From Campylobacteraceae bacterium (GTDB lineage Bacteria > Campylobacterota > Campylobacteria > Campylobacterales > Campylobacteraceae): DNA of 64,000 nt. The notes below the pieces were generated by a model. It saw only the letters and a list, made by a program, of their open reading frames with translations, was not told the origin of the DNA and made no database searches. Shown here piece after piece: positions 35,905-44,667 of this stretch (its first letter is position 1; the number at the start of each line of letters is the position of its first letter). The stretch lies in NCBI GenBank assembly GCA_900753405.1, contig CAADYZ010000015.1, positions 67,735 to 131,734 on the forward strand, given 5' to 3'. The translations under genes and the position numbers were made by a program.

Positions 35905-37488
35905 CTACCTGCTCGCTAACTTGTCCTCTAAAACCGCGTTTTTTCGGTCCAACTCACGCGCCCTTGCTCGCTCGGCGGCAAGGTCGGCTTCAAAAAGTTT
36001 GATTTGCGCTTCCATCCGCTCGATCAGCTCGCCTTGTTCTTTGAAAAGCTGCTCAAACTGGGCAATTTTGCCTTCAAAGCCTTCGTTGATTTGCCGAATT
36101 TCTTCCTTCGTCTCCTCAGCGACTCTATTAAGCTCGTTTGTGTGAAATTCCTTAAACCGCAAAAGCTCATTTGACTTATTCGCAACGGCAGCTTGAAATT
36201 CCTTGACGCTCGCCTCCTTTTTTGCGATCGCCTCATTAAGCCGCGCCTGCTCTCTTTGTGCTTGCAAACGCATCTCGTCCAGCTGAGTTTGTAACTCTTG
36301 TGCCAAAGCCTCGTTTTGCCTAAGCGAGGCGATTTTCGCGCACAAAAACAGGTCAGCAAACGCCGTTGTGTATTCGTTGCGATATTTTTGTTTGATATAC
36401 TCAAAACTCTCGTTTAAACTCACACCTTGCGCTAGATTCTCGCACAAATCCGCATAAGCCGCCTCGCCTTTTTGGCTTGCACTTGTTAGTTTGATGTTAA
36501 GTTTTTCGCGCTCTAAGTCTGCAAATTTCTCAAAAGAAAGAAGCGCGTTTGCCCTGCTCTGCTCGCCAAGCTCGCCCTCTTGCGTCTGCGAATTTGTCAA
36601 ATTCGAATTTGACAAATTTTGCTCCTTGTGTTGCTCTGTTTCACCGCCAAGCTTGCCCTCTTTTGCCTTTGGCAACGACTCTTTTGCCTCCTCTTGCGTC
36701 TCTTGGCTCAACCTCACACGACTCATCTCATTTAACGCCCTCTCCTCGTTGCTACCCTCACGCAAACTGCCGCGATTTGCCGCGTTTTGGCGTTTGACCG
36801 CCTCTTTTGCCGCCAAAATGATCTCCTGCGAGCTGCTTTTTAGCTCCTGTGCTGCGCCGTCTTTTGCCGCGTAAAAACTAGCAAAACTCACCTCTGGCGG
36901 CAACACCTCAGCTAGCGTTGCGACAATCTGCGTGCAAACTGGGTTGCTCTCGCGCGCAAATTTCGCCCCCATTTTCAGCGTCACACGCTCTTTTTTTGTC
37001 GCCGTAACTGAGAGCGAGCCGTCAAAATTCTTGCCGACACAACTTCTAGAATACGCGATCTCAACCTTGTCTTGACTGATCATCTTAAAATCCACAAAAG
37101 CGGCGGATTTTAGCTGCTTAAACGCCTCTTTCACCTTTTGTTTCAACGCCTCGTCAAGTGCGCTGATGTCAAAGCTTAAAAGCTCGTAATCGTCCTTAAA
37201 GTCGCGCGAATTAGCAAACGCCGTGACGATGTCTTGGTTGAAATTTTCTCTTTTTTGCGGATTTTTCAAAATCTCTTTAAATTTATAGAAAGCATATTTT
37301 GCAAAATCGTGCATCTGCGTTGTGGTCGTAAAATTGCTCGGCAAAACGAACTCATTTTGCTCCAAAAACTCGCCAAATTCCCCCTCTTTCCAAAAAACCC
37401 ACATCAGCCCAAGTGTCGGAAAACTCGCTAAATCATTCACATCCAACAAACTAATCTCAATCGGCTTAACGCTTACTAAAATTTGCAT
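35905..37488 (-). CDS. Coiled-coil protein of unknown function
   Basis: A 527-residue protein with no signal or membrane segment. Residues 1-210 form an ordered-looking region of unknown fold (MQILVSVKPIEISLL, GLMWVFWKEGEFGEF); 215-320 is low-complexity with many Glu/Gln and includes the palindrome-encoded NLSNSNLTNS; about 380-525 is a strong coiled coil. The order suggests a scaffold or cytoskeletal protein. I do not recognise the family. It is flanked upstream by uppP (divergent) and downstream by birA across about 130 bases. Confidence 0.8.
   Translation of the reverse strand: MQILVSVKPIEISLLDVNDLASFPTLGLMWVFWKEGEFGEFLEQNEFVLPSNFTTTTQMHDFAKYAFYKFKEILKNPQKRENFNQDIVTAFANSRDFKDDYELLSFDISALDEALKQKVKEAFKQLKSAAFVDFKMISQDKVEIAYSRSCVGKNFDGSLSVTATKKERVTLKMGAKFARESNPVCTQIVATLAEVLPPEVSFASFYAAKDGAAQELKSSSQEIILAAKEAVKRQNAANRGSLREGSNEERALNEMSRVRLSQETQEEAKESLPKAKEGKLGGETEQHKEQNLSNSNLTNSQTQEGELGEQSRANALLSFEKFADLEREKLNIKLTSASQKGEAAYADLCENLAQGVSLNESFEYIKQKYRNEYTTAFADLFLCAKIASLRQNEALAQELQTQLDEMRLQAQREQARLNEAIAKKEASVKEFQAAVANKSNELLRFKEFHTNELNRVAEETKEEIRQINEGFEGKIAQFEQLFKEQGELIERMEAQIKLFEADLAAERARARELDRKNAVLEDKLASR
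36598..36611. repeat. Palindrome core in coiled-coil gene
   Basis: CAAATTCGAATTTG, read as SNSNLTN in the low-complexity linker. Confidence 0.9.
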
Positions 37489-37603
37489 TCGCTTTCCTTA
37501 ATAAATTTAGTTTGACGAAGCGAGGTTACCAAAAATTTACTTAAATTCGAATTTTAAGGATTTTTAGCTAAAATCGGCTTTTTTGTATGCAAAAAGGTGG
37601 AGT

Positions 37604-38380
37604 ATGAATGTTTTTGACGCCATAATTTTAGGCATTGTTGAAGGTTTGACCGAATTTCTACCCGTTTCAAGCACGGGGCATATGATCTTAACCACAAGTT
37701 TTTTAAAATTAGATCAAAGCGATGTCGTAAAGTCGTTTGAAGTTGTCGTCCAACTTGGCAGCATCCTTGCGGTGGTTGCGGCGTTTTGGCGGGATTTACG
37801 GCTAGACAAGCTACTCTGGTGCAAGCTGCTTGTCGGCTTTTTGCCAGCGGCGGTTGTGGGCTTTTTTGCTTACAGCTTCATCAAAACGCTTTTTGCGCAA
37901 AATGTCGTTGCTTACGCGCTCATCATCGGCGGCTTCATCTTCATCGCCATCGAACTTTGGCACAAAAAAACCAACTTCACGCCCTATGTCACCAAGATTG
38001 AAGACATCTCCTTTAAAGAGGCGTTTTTGGTTGGTTGCGCGCAGATTTTAGCGATGATCCCCGGAACTTCACGAAGCGGAGCGACAATTGTAGCGGGACT
38101 TTTGGGTGGTTTTTCACGCCAAGTTGCGGCAAAATTTAGCTTCTTTTTAGCCATTCCAACAATGTTTGCGGCGACCTTTTACGACATCTACAAACAGCGA
38201 GAAATCTTCCTTGCCGAGTCACAAAACATCCTCATCTTCCTCATCGGCGGCGTGGTCGCGTTTTTGGTTGCGTTGGTGGTGATTGGACTTTTTATGAAAT
38301 TTGTTAGCAAATTTAGCTACATCACCTTTGGGATTTACCGCATTTTAGCGGGTGTTTGTTTCTTGTGGTTTATGGCATAA
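37604..38380 (+). CDS. uppP: Undecaprenyl-diphosphatase UppP (BacA)
   Basis: Inner-membrane phosphatase that recycles undecaprenyl pyrophosphate, the lipid carrier for peptidoglycan and surface glycans; gives bacitracin resistance. 258 residues from the ATG at 37604, behind AAGGTGGAG. The two catalytic segments EGLTEFLPVSSTGHM and IPGTSRSGATI are intact, with 7-8 membrane helices. It lies 9 bases before nadK. Confidence 0.96.
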   Translation: MNVFDAIILGIVEGLTEFLPVSSTGHMILTTSFLKLDQSDVVKSFEVVVQLGSILAVVAAFWRDLRLDKLLWCKLLVGFLPAAVVGFFAYSFIKTLFAQNVVAYALIIGGFIFIAIELWHKKTNFTPYVTKIEDISFKEAFLVGCAQILAMIPGTSRSGATIVAGLLGGFSRQVAAKFSFFLAIPTMFAATFYDIYKQREIFLAESQNILIFLIGGVVAFLVALVVIGLFMKFVSKFSYITFGIYRILAGVCFLWFMA

Positions 38381-38389
38381 AGAGTTAAA

Positions 38390-39196
38390 ATGTCATCAAA
38401 TCTCCTCACAAAAGGCTCGATCATCGGCACAATCCGCCCGAAAAATCACGAAATTTTAGAGCAGTTTCGCGCCATTTTAAAACCCTTTGACATAGAAGTT
38501 ATGCAGGGAAATTTAGCCACGCTTGCAGGCAAAACCAACCTCTTCGTCTCAATCGGCGGTGACGGCAGCTACATCTCGCTTTGCAGGGAGATTTCAACGC
38601 TTAAAGAGGCGTCAATGTTTGGCATCCACACGGGACATTTGGGCTTTTTGACTGATGTTAATCCGCAGGATTTGCAGGCGTTTTGCGACGAGTTGATGCG
38701 CGGTGAATACAAAAAAGAGAGGCTTTTTTTGCTTAGCGTGAAGATCGGCACAATGGAGCTTCCAGCGGTGAATGATGTCGTTATTTTGCGTAAAAACAGC
38801 CACTCGACCGCGACAATTTACGCCTACTTTGAAGGCAGACACTTCAACACCTACAAAGGAGACGGACTCATCGCCAGCTCTGCCCTTGGCTCGACAGCCT
38901 ACAACCTCAGTGCGGGCGGGGCGATTTTGCACGCAGGAGTCGAGGCGTTTTGCTTAACGCCGATCTGCTCGCACAGCTTAACCCAACGCCCGCTCATCGT
39001 CCCGTCAAATTCGAATTTGACACTAAAAAGCGGCGATGATGTAAGCGTGGTGATAGACGGGCAGCAAAGCTTCAACCTGTCAGACTTTGGCGAGATCCAA
39101 ATCAGCGTCAGCAGTAATTTTGGCGTCAATCTCATCCGCCGCAAAAACCGAGACTACTTCGAGGTTTTGAAAGAAAAACTGAAATGGGGGGAGTGA
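38390..39196 (+). CDS. nadK: NAD kinase
   Basis: Phosphorylates NAD to NADP. 268 residues with GGDGS at 56-60, the GHLGFLTD segment and GDGLIASSALGSTAYNLSAGG. A perfect palindrome encodes VPSNSNLTLK at about 205-214, in place of the usual strand here, so the copy replaces rather than lengthens. The stop (TGA) overlaps the recN ATG. Confidence 0.95.
   Translation: MSSNLLTKGSIIGTIRPKNHEILEQFRAILKPFDIEVMQGNLATLAGKTNLFVSIGGDGSYISLCREISTLKEASMFGIHTGHLGFLTDVNPQDLQAFCDELMRGEYKKERLFLLSVKIGTMELPAVNDVVILRKNSHSTATIYAYFEGRHFNTYKGDGLIASSALGSTAYNLSAGGAILHAGVEAFCLTPICSHSLTQRPLIVPSNSNLTLKSGDDVSVVIDGQQSFNLSDFGEIQISVSSNFGVNLIRRKNRDYFEVLKEKLKWGE
39006..39019. repeat. Palindrome core in nadK
   Basis: CAAATTCGAATTTG, read as SNSNL without adding length to the enzyme. 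Confidence 0.9.
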
Positions 39197-40749
39197 TGAT
39201 TAGTAGAGTTTTGATCAAAAATTTTCTTAGCTTCAAAGAGGCAGAGGTCGAGTTTAAAGAGGGTTTAAATGTCATCACAGGTCCTAGCGGTGCGGGCAAA
39301 AGCGTGTTGATTAACGCAGTTTTAGCCGCAGCTGGGCTTGCAGAAGCGGACGCAAAGCTCATCGAGCTAGACTTCAAAGGCGAGCTAAGCGAAAAGCTCA
39401 CCGCCCTTGGCATCGAAAACGAAGAGATCAACACCTTCAAGCTCTTTAAAGAGAAGCAAGCGAGATATTTCATCAACAATCAAGCCGTCTCAAAACGCCA
39501 TTTAAGCGAACTAAACGCCATCAGCCACCTCAGCGTGCGCGAGGTCAAGGAGTTTGAAAACGCGCGACTTTTGCGGGTTTTAGACAGACTTGCGGAAGAG
39601 AAAATGGGCGGCGAGTTTAGAAATGTCAAAACCGAATTTGAACGACTTTGGCGCGAGTTTTGCGTGGTGAAAGAGGAGTTTGAAGCCGTTTTGCGCAACG
39701 AAGCGAGGCTTGAAGAGCTCAAAGAATTTGCCAAATTCGAATTTGACAAAATTCACGCCATCGACCCGCGAGAAAATGAGCTAGACGAGCTTTTGCTAGT
39801 CAAAAAACGCCTCTCGATGCGCGACAAACTCGAACAAGCGTGGCAAAAGGCAAGTGAGATTTTCGCATTTGAGAATGTGGTTTTAAACGCCTTGCATCTT
39901 AGCGAGAAAAATAGCGAGTTTTTCAGCGAGGCGATGAATGAGCTAAGAAATATCGCGAGTGATGTGGATTTTAGCGAGTTTGACGAGATCGACATCGAGT
40001 CGCTTTTAGACAGGCTTGAAGCGTTGAGTGGCTTACAGAAGCGTTACGGCTCGCTTGAAGAGGCGATCGCGGTGGCAAAAAGGCGCGCGGCGGAGTTAAA
40101 AGGCTACGAGGAGATCGAGTTTAAAAAGGACGAGTTGCAGAGTAAATTTGACTCGCTTTTTGCGCGGCTAAGAGAGCTTGCAAACTCGCTTAGTAGCGCG
40201 CGAAGAGGCGTTTGCGGCGAGTTTGAAGAGAGGCTGAACGGCTTTTTGCAAAAACTTTACCTCACGCCTGTGAAGATCGAGGTTGAGCGCGGCGAGATGG
40301 GTGTAAATGGCGTGGATTTAGTCAGCGTGAATCTTGGCAAAACGAATGTGAAGAAGATCAGCAGTGGCGAACTAAACCGCTTGCGGCTTGCCTTTTTAGC
40401 GACTCAAAGCGAGATTTTAAACCACGCAGAATTTGAAGGCAGCGAAGTGCTGATTTTGGATGAGATCGACTCGAATTTGAGCGGAAAAGAGGCGATGAGC
40501 GTGGCGCAAGTTTTGCTTTTACTCTCATCTCGCTACCAAATCATCGCCATCTCGCACCAACTGCAACTTAGCGTCAAAGCCCCGCACCACTTTGTCGTTG
40601 AAAAAGAGGGCGGAGTGTCGCGCGTGAGGGAGATCACGCAGCAAGAAAAGGTGGAGGAAATTTCGAGGATGATCAGCGGAGAGGACATTTCAGAGACGAC
40701 AAGAGAATATGCAAAAGAGCTTTTAAGGCAGATCAAATCGCAGTTGTAA
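39196..40749 (+). CDS. recN: DNA repair protein RecN
   Basis: SMC-like ATPase for double-strand break repair. 517 residues from the ATG at 39196, behind GGGGGAG (an ATG at 39184 would add four residues). Walker A GPSGAGKS at 29-36, two coiled coils, and the signature/Walker B region SSGELNRLRLAFLATQ and VLILDEIDSNLSGKEA. Two repeat copies lie in the first coiled coil: NVKTEFE and AKFEFDKIHAIDP, which fit the helical or strand patterns of the family and do not lengthen it. Confidence 0.95.
   Translation: MISRVLIKNFLSFKEAEVEFKEGLNVITGPSGAGKSVLINAVLAAAGLAEADAKLIELDFKGELSEKLTALGIENEEINTFKLFKEKQARYFINNQAVSKRHLSELNAISHLSVREVKEFENARLLRVLDRLAEEKMGGEFRNVKTEFERLWREFCVVKEEFEAVLRNEARLEELKEFAKFEFDKIHAIDPRENELDELLLVKKRLSMRDKLEQAWQKASEIFAFENVVLNALHLSEKNSEFFSEAMNELRNIASDVDFSEFDEIDIESLLDRLEALSGLQKRYGSLEEAIAVAKRRAAELKGYEEIEFKKDELQSKFDSLFARLRELANSLSSARRGVCGEFEERLNGFLQKLYLTPVKIEVERGEMGVNGVDLVSVNLGKTNVKKISSGELNRLRLAFLATQSEILNHAEFEGSEVLILDEIDSNLSGKEAMSVAQVLLLLSSRYQIIAISHQLQLSVKAPHHFVVEKEGGVSRVREITQQEKVEEISRMISGEDISETTREYAKELLRQIKSQL
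39732..39745. repeat. Palindrome core in recN
   Basis: CAAATTCGAATTTG, read as KFEFDK; a variant copy (NVKTEFE) lies about 100 bases upstream. Confidence 0.9.
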
Positions 40750-40791
40750 TCAAATTTGATTTTAACAAATTACATTTTAATGGAGAAAAAT

Positions 40792-42810
40792 ATGAATTTT
40801 TTGTTTGAGTTAGGCACTGAGGAGTTACCAGCAATCCCATTTCTAAAAGAGTTGCCAAATGTGCTAAACAAGTGGCAAAACGCGCTTGAAGAGGTTGGCT
40901 TAGACGGCGAGTTTAAGCTTGACTACACGCCACGCAGAATCGTCATCAGCGGGCAGATGCAGACAAAGGCGAAGGACTTGACGCAAGAGTTTATCGGCGC
41001 GCCAAAAAGCATCGCTCTCACGCCAACTGGCGAGTGGAGCACGGCGGCGGTGAAGTTTGCGCAAAAGTGCGGCATTGGCGTTGAGGAGCTAGAATTTAGA
41101 GAGGTTAAGGGCAAAGAGGTGCTTTACAAAGAGGTGCTTTGCGTGGGACAAAGTGCGCGCGTCTTGCTTCCTAGCGTGGTCGCAAAGTTTGCCCTCGCGC
41201 TGAATTTTGGTAGATCGATGCGTTGGGGAAGTGGCGAATTTGAGTTCATCCGCCCTGTGAGGAATGTGATTTTGATGTTAGAAGAGGAGCTTGTGGAGTG
41301 CGAAGTTTGCGGCGTGAAGTCGCGTCTAGCGTTTTTGCCACACCGCAAGTTTGGCTTTGAGGCAGTTGAGTTTAAAAGCTCGGCGGAGTATTTTAGCAAG
41401 CTGGCGCAAAACGGGGTGATTTTGCGAGCCGATGAGAGGCGTGAGAAGATTTTGCAAGAGTTTAAGCGAATCGAGTCAAATTCGAATTTGACAATCGAGC
41501 TTGACGAGGATTTGCTTGACGAAGTTGTTGCCATCACCGAGTTTCCAACGGCGATTTTGGGCGCGTTTGAAGAGGAATTTTTAAGCGTGCCAAACGAGGC
41601 GATCATCCTTTCGATGAAAGAAAACCAACGCTACTTTCCGCTCTTTAAAAACGGCAAGCTAGCTAACAATTTTGTCGCCGTAAGCAACGCAATTTGCGAG
41701 GATTTTGCGCAGATTGTCGCGGGGAATGAGCGGGTTTTGCGCGCAAGGCTAAGTGACGCTGAGTTTTTCTACAAACAAGATTTAAACGCCGAATTTAGCG
41801 CACAAAAACTCAAAAACATCAACTTTATGGCAAAGCTTGGTAGCGTTTATGACAAAGAGGTGCGCGAGGCGGCGTTGGCGGAGGTTTTGGGTGAGATTTA
41901 CGGCGTTGAAAACAAGGCTGAGCTAAAAGAGGCGGTGATGCTCTCAAAGGCAGATCTCACAACGGCGATGGTGTATGAATTTACCGAGCTTCAAGGGGTG
42001 ATGGGAAGTTACTACGCCAAGGCATTTGGCAAAAGTGAGCAAACCGCACTCGCCATCAAAGAGCAATACCTCCCACGAGGCGACAAAGACGGACTGCCGA
42101 CTACGAAATTTAGCGCCGTTGTGGCACTTGCGAGTAAATTTGACACGCTTTTGGGGCTGTTTAGTGTTGGTGAGTTGCCAAGCGGAACAAAAGACCCTTA
42201 CGGGCTTAGACGGGCGGCAAACGGCGTTTTGAGGATCATCAAGCAGTTTGAAGTCAAATTTGATTTACGCAAATTTTTGCAACTCTCAGCGGCACATTAC
42301 GCAGCGTTTGAGACTGAGCAGCTTGAAAGATTCATCTTAGAGCGGCTCGCTTCACTCAGTGGAGCAAACGCAAGCGTGGTGAATGCGGTTTTAAACGGCT
42401 CGTGCAGGGAGATTTTGCGGCTTTTTGACGCGATTGCAGCACTTGATGAGATCGTAAAAAAGAGCGATTTTAGAGAGAATTTCGTCACATTTAAACGCAT
42501 TGCAAACATCCTTAAAGAGACGCCGTCACAAACATTGTGCGAGGCAAGAAATTCGGTAAAAGAGGAGCTGTTTGAGAGCGAAGTTGAGGCAAATTTGTGG
42601 CGTGAGTTTAGCGGTTTGAAGCTGGATTTAAACCAAAGCAAAGCCTATCTTCAAGCGCTTTTTGGCTTGAAAGAGAGGATTGACGCCTTTTTTGAAGGGG
42701 TGATGATCAACGCGCAAAACGCCTTGGTAAAACAAAACCGAATTTGTCTTCTTGGGGCGATTTACGCGGCGTTTTTGGAGGTCGCAGACATCAAAGAAAT
42801 TTCGGCTTAA
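40792..42810 (+). CDS. glyS: Glycyl-tRNA synthetase beta subunit
   Basis: With GlyQ, charges tRNA-Gly. 672 residues from the ATG at 40792, behind ATGGAGAAAAAT; the longer frame from 40756 begins in a palindrome variant. N-terminal MNFLFELGTEELPA, the EFIRPVRN segment, NQRYFPLF and DKFDTLLGLF-like KFDTLLGLFSVGELPSGTKDPYGLRRAANG are characteristic. Three repeat copies are in the gene: ESNSNLTIE (residues ~229-237), VKFDLRK and QNRIC. GlyQ is not in this window. Confidence 0.95.
   Translation: MNFLFELGTEELPAIPFLKELPNVLNKWQNALEEVGLDGEFKLDYTPRRIVISGQMQTKAKDLTQEFIGAPKSIALTPTGEWSTAAVKFAQKCGIGVEELEFREVKGKEVLYKEVLCVGQSARVLLPSVVAKFALALNFGRSMRWGSGEFEFIRPVRNVILMLEEELVECEVCGVKSRLAFLPHRKFGFEAVEFKSSAEYFSKLAQNGVILRADERREKILQEFKRIESNSNLTIELDEDLLDEVVAITEFPTAILGAFEEEFLSVPNEAIILSMKENQRYFPLFKNGKLANNFVAVSNAICEDFAQIVAGNERVLRARLSDAEFFYKQDLNAEFSAQKLKNINFMAKLGSVYDKEVREAALAEVLGEIYGVENKAELKEAVMLSKADLTTAMVYEFTELQGVMGSYYAKAFGKSEQTALAIKEQYLPRGDKDGLPTTKFSAVVALASKFDTLLGLFSVGELPSGTKDPYGLRRAANGVLRIIKQFEVKFDLRKFLQLSAAHYAAFETEQLERFILERLASLSGANASVVNAVLNGSCREILRLFDAIAALDEIVKKSDFRENFVTFKRIANILKETPSQTLCEARNSVKEELFESEVEANLWREFSGLKLDLNQSKAYLQALFGLKERIDAFFEGVMINAQNALVKQNRICLLGAIYAAFLEVADIKEISA
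41477..41490. repeat. Palindrome core in glyS
   Basis: CAAATTCGAATTTG, read as SNSNLTIE directly before the conserved DEDLLDEVV segment. Confidence 0.9.
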
Positions 42811-42877
42811 TTGAAAATTAATATTTTTTATTTACAAAATTTTGTAATAATTAAACAATTTTACCAAAAGGATTGAT

Positions 42878-43816
42878 ATGATTTATGATTTAGTTGTGAT
42901 CGGCGCTGGTCCGTGTGGGATCGCCGCGACTGTTGAGGGAAAGCTTGCGGGGTTGAATGTGCTGTTGCTTGAAAAGGGCAGCGAGCATTCTCAGACGATT
43001 CAAAAATTCTACAAAGAGGGCAAAAGGGTTGATAAAGCCTACAAGGGCGCAACTGGCGAGACGATCGGGAATGTCGAGTTTTATGACGGCACAAAAGAGA
43101 GTACGCTGGAATATTTCACAACGCTTTTAAATCACGCACAAAACATCACCTACAACTGCGAAGTCGAGAGTGTGACAAAGAGTGACGAAGGGATTATCGT
43201 GCATAGCTCAAATGGTGATTTTGTCTGCAAAAACGCGCTTATTGCGATCGGCAAAATGGGTAAGCAAAACCGCCCTAGCTACAAAATTCCACTCACGCTA
43301 AACGCGGTTGTGAATTTCAACGCAAACTCTTGCAAAGGCGGCGAGAAAATTCTAGTCGTTGGCGGCGGCAACTCGGCGGCTGAATACGCGGTGGATCTAA
43401 GCGAAGGCAACCAAACCACGCTTTGCTACCGAAAAAGCTCGTTTTCTAGACTAAATGAGATCAACCAAAGCAATGTCGAAGAGGCAAACAAAGCGGGCAA
43501 ACTAGCCCTAAAACTCGGTCTTGACATCCAAGCTGTTCAAGACGCAGCTGGCAAGCCAGAAGTCGTTTTTGCAGACGGTAGCAGTGAGGTTTATGACCGC
43601 GTCATTTACGCGATCGGCGGCTCGACTCCTGTGGATTTCTTAAAGCGTTGCGGCGTAGAAGTCAGCAGCGAAGGTGTTGCGGTTGTGGATGAGAATTTGC
43701 AGTCTCAAACCAAAGGGCTTTATGTTGGCGGCGACATCATCAGCAAAAGCGGCAGTATCGTAATGGCGTTAAATGACGCACACAAAGTCGTAGCCGCCAT
43801 CATCAACAAAAACTAA
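42878..43816 (+). CDS. FAD/NAD(P)-dependent oxidoreductase, YpdA/thioredoxin-reductase-like
   Basis: A 312-residue flavoprotein with two Rossmann motifs: VVIGAGPCGIAA (FAD) and ILVVGGGNSAAEYA (NAD(P)H), ending with GLYVGGDI. It lacks the CxxC redox pair of thioredoxin reductase. In this it resembles YpdA-type reductases and the ferredoxin-NADP reductase-like proteins of Campylobacter. Its substrate is unknown. The gene has an AT-rich upstream region and a hairpin terminator directly downstream, so it is probably a single-gene unit. Confidence 0.85.
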   Translation: MIYDLVVIGAGPCGIAATVEGKLAGLNVLLLEKGSEHSQTIQKFYKEGKRVDKAYKGATGETIGNVEFYDGTKESTLEYFTTLLNHAQNITYNCEVESVTKSDEGIIVHSSNGDFVCKNALIAIGKMGKQNRPSYKIPLTLNAVVNFNANSCKGGEKILVVGGGNSAAEYAVDLSEGNQTTLCYRKSSFSRLNEINQSNVEEANKAGKLALKLGLDIQAVQDAAGKPEVVFADGSSEVYDRVIYAIGGSTPVDFLKRCGVEVSSEGVAVVDENLQSQTKGLYVGGDIISKSGSIVMALNDAHKVVAAIINKN

Positions 43817-43822
43817 AACGCG

Positions 43823-43854
43823 GGCTTGTCAAATTCGAATTTGACAAGCCTTTT
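43823..43854 (+). terminator. Terminator made of an extended perfect palindrome
   Basis: A 28-base perfect palindrome (43823-43850): the core GTCAAATTCGAATTTGAC extended by GGCTT and AAGCC, followed by TTTT. It lies 7 bases after the flavoprotein stop. Confidence 0.8.
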
Positions 43855-43863
43855 AGGGCGGTT

Positions 43864-44667
43864 ATGCAGCTTTTTCAGTTTCAAAATGGATATCGTTACA
43901 ATAGCGACTCGCTTTTTTTCTACAACTTTTTACGCAGTCAAATTTCGCCAAATTTTCACAAAAATGCGCTTGATGTTGGAAGCGGTTGTGGAATTTTGGC
44001 ACTTCTTTTTGCGAGGGATTTTCCAAAAGCTAGCGTTTTTGGCGTTGAGATTTTAGAAAAAAACTGCCTGCTTTGCCGCAAAAACGCCGCGCTAAACAAG
44101 CTTAACGCGGCGTTCATCAACGCTGATTTTACGACTCTTAACTCAAAAAATTTTGCCGAATTTGTCAAAACCGAATTTGATTTTGACACGCAAAACGAGA
44201 CGGCGAAAACTCCTGCAAATGAGGCAAATTTCAAATTTGACGCCATCTTCTCAAACCCGCCGTTTTACGCCTCGCTTGGGACAAGTTCGCAAAACGCTCA
44301 CCTCGACCTTGCACGAGACGCGCGGCATTTGCCGATGGCGGAGTTTTTCCTAAACGCAAGAAAACTGCTTACGCCAAACGGCAAGTTTTACTTTTGTTAC
44401 GACACGCAGCAGTTAAATGAGATCTTCTTCAACCTGAATTTAGCAAATTTAAATGTAACTAAAATTCAATTTTTACACACACGAAAGGAGAAAAAAGCTA
44501 AAATAGCTTTTTTTGAAACACAACCTTTTAGCAAAAAGCCCTGCGTCGTCCTGCCAAATGCGGTGATTTACGAAAATGGCGAGGAGGTGAGCGAGTTTGC
44601 GAAGGAGGTTTTTGTCAGTTGCGGGACGCAAAGCCTGAATTTTGAAGAGGTGGATGATGAAATTTGA
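43864..44667 (+). CDS. SAM-dependent methyltransferase, TrmN6/YfiC-like
   Basis: Probable N6-adenine methyltransferase; the E. coli relative modifies A37 of tRNA-Val. 267 residues with the QNGYRYNSDSLFF start typical of the family, SAM motif ALDVGSGCGILAL and catalytic NPPFY. Between motifs there is a stretch of about 30 extra residues holding two repeat variants (VKTEFDFDT and FKFDAIF). A methyltransferase of different specificity is possible. Overlaps dxs by 11 bases. Confidence 0.85.
   Translation: MQLFQFQNGYRYNSDSLFFYNFLRSQISPNFHKNALDVGSGCGILALLFARDFPKASVFGVEILEKNCLLCRKNAALNKLNAAFINADFTTLNSKNFAEFVKTEFDFDTQNETAKTPANEANFKFDAIFSNPPFYASLGTSSQNAHLDLARDARHLPMAEFFLNARKLLTPNGKFYFCYDTQQLNEIFFNLNLANLNVTKIQFLHTRKEKKAKIAFFETQPFSKKPCVVLPNAVIYENGEEVSEFAKEVFVSCGTQSLNFEEVDDEI

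Noticed and set aside
40756..40791. Longer N-terminus of GlyS from a TTG
   Set aside because: The added codons lie in a repeat variant; the ATG at 40792 has a good ribosome site and the family start MNFLFELGTEELP.
42811..42877. Strong promoter before the flavoprotein gene
   Set aside because: The region is AT-rich and probably holds a promoter, but I found no -10/-35 pair at proper spacing that I could defend.
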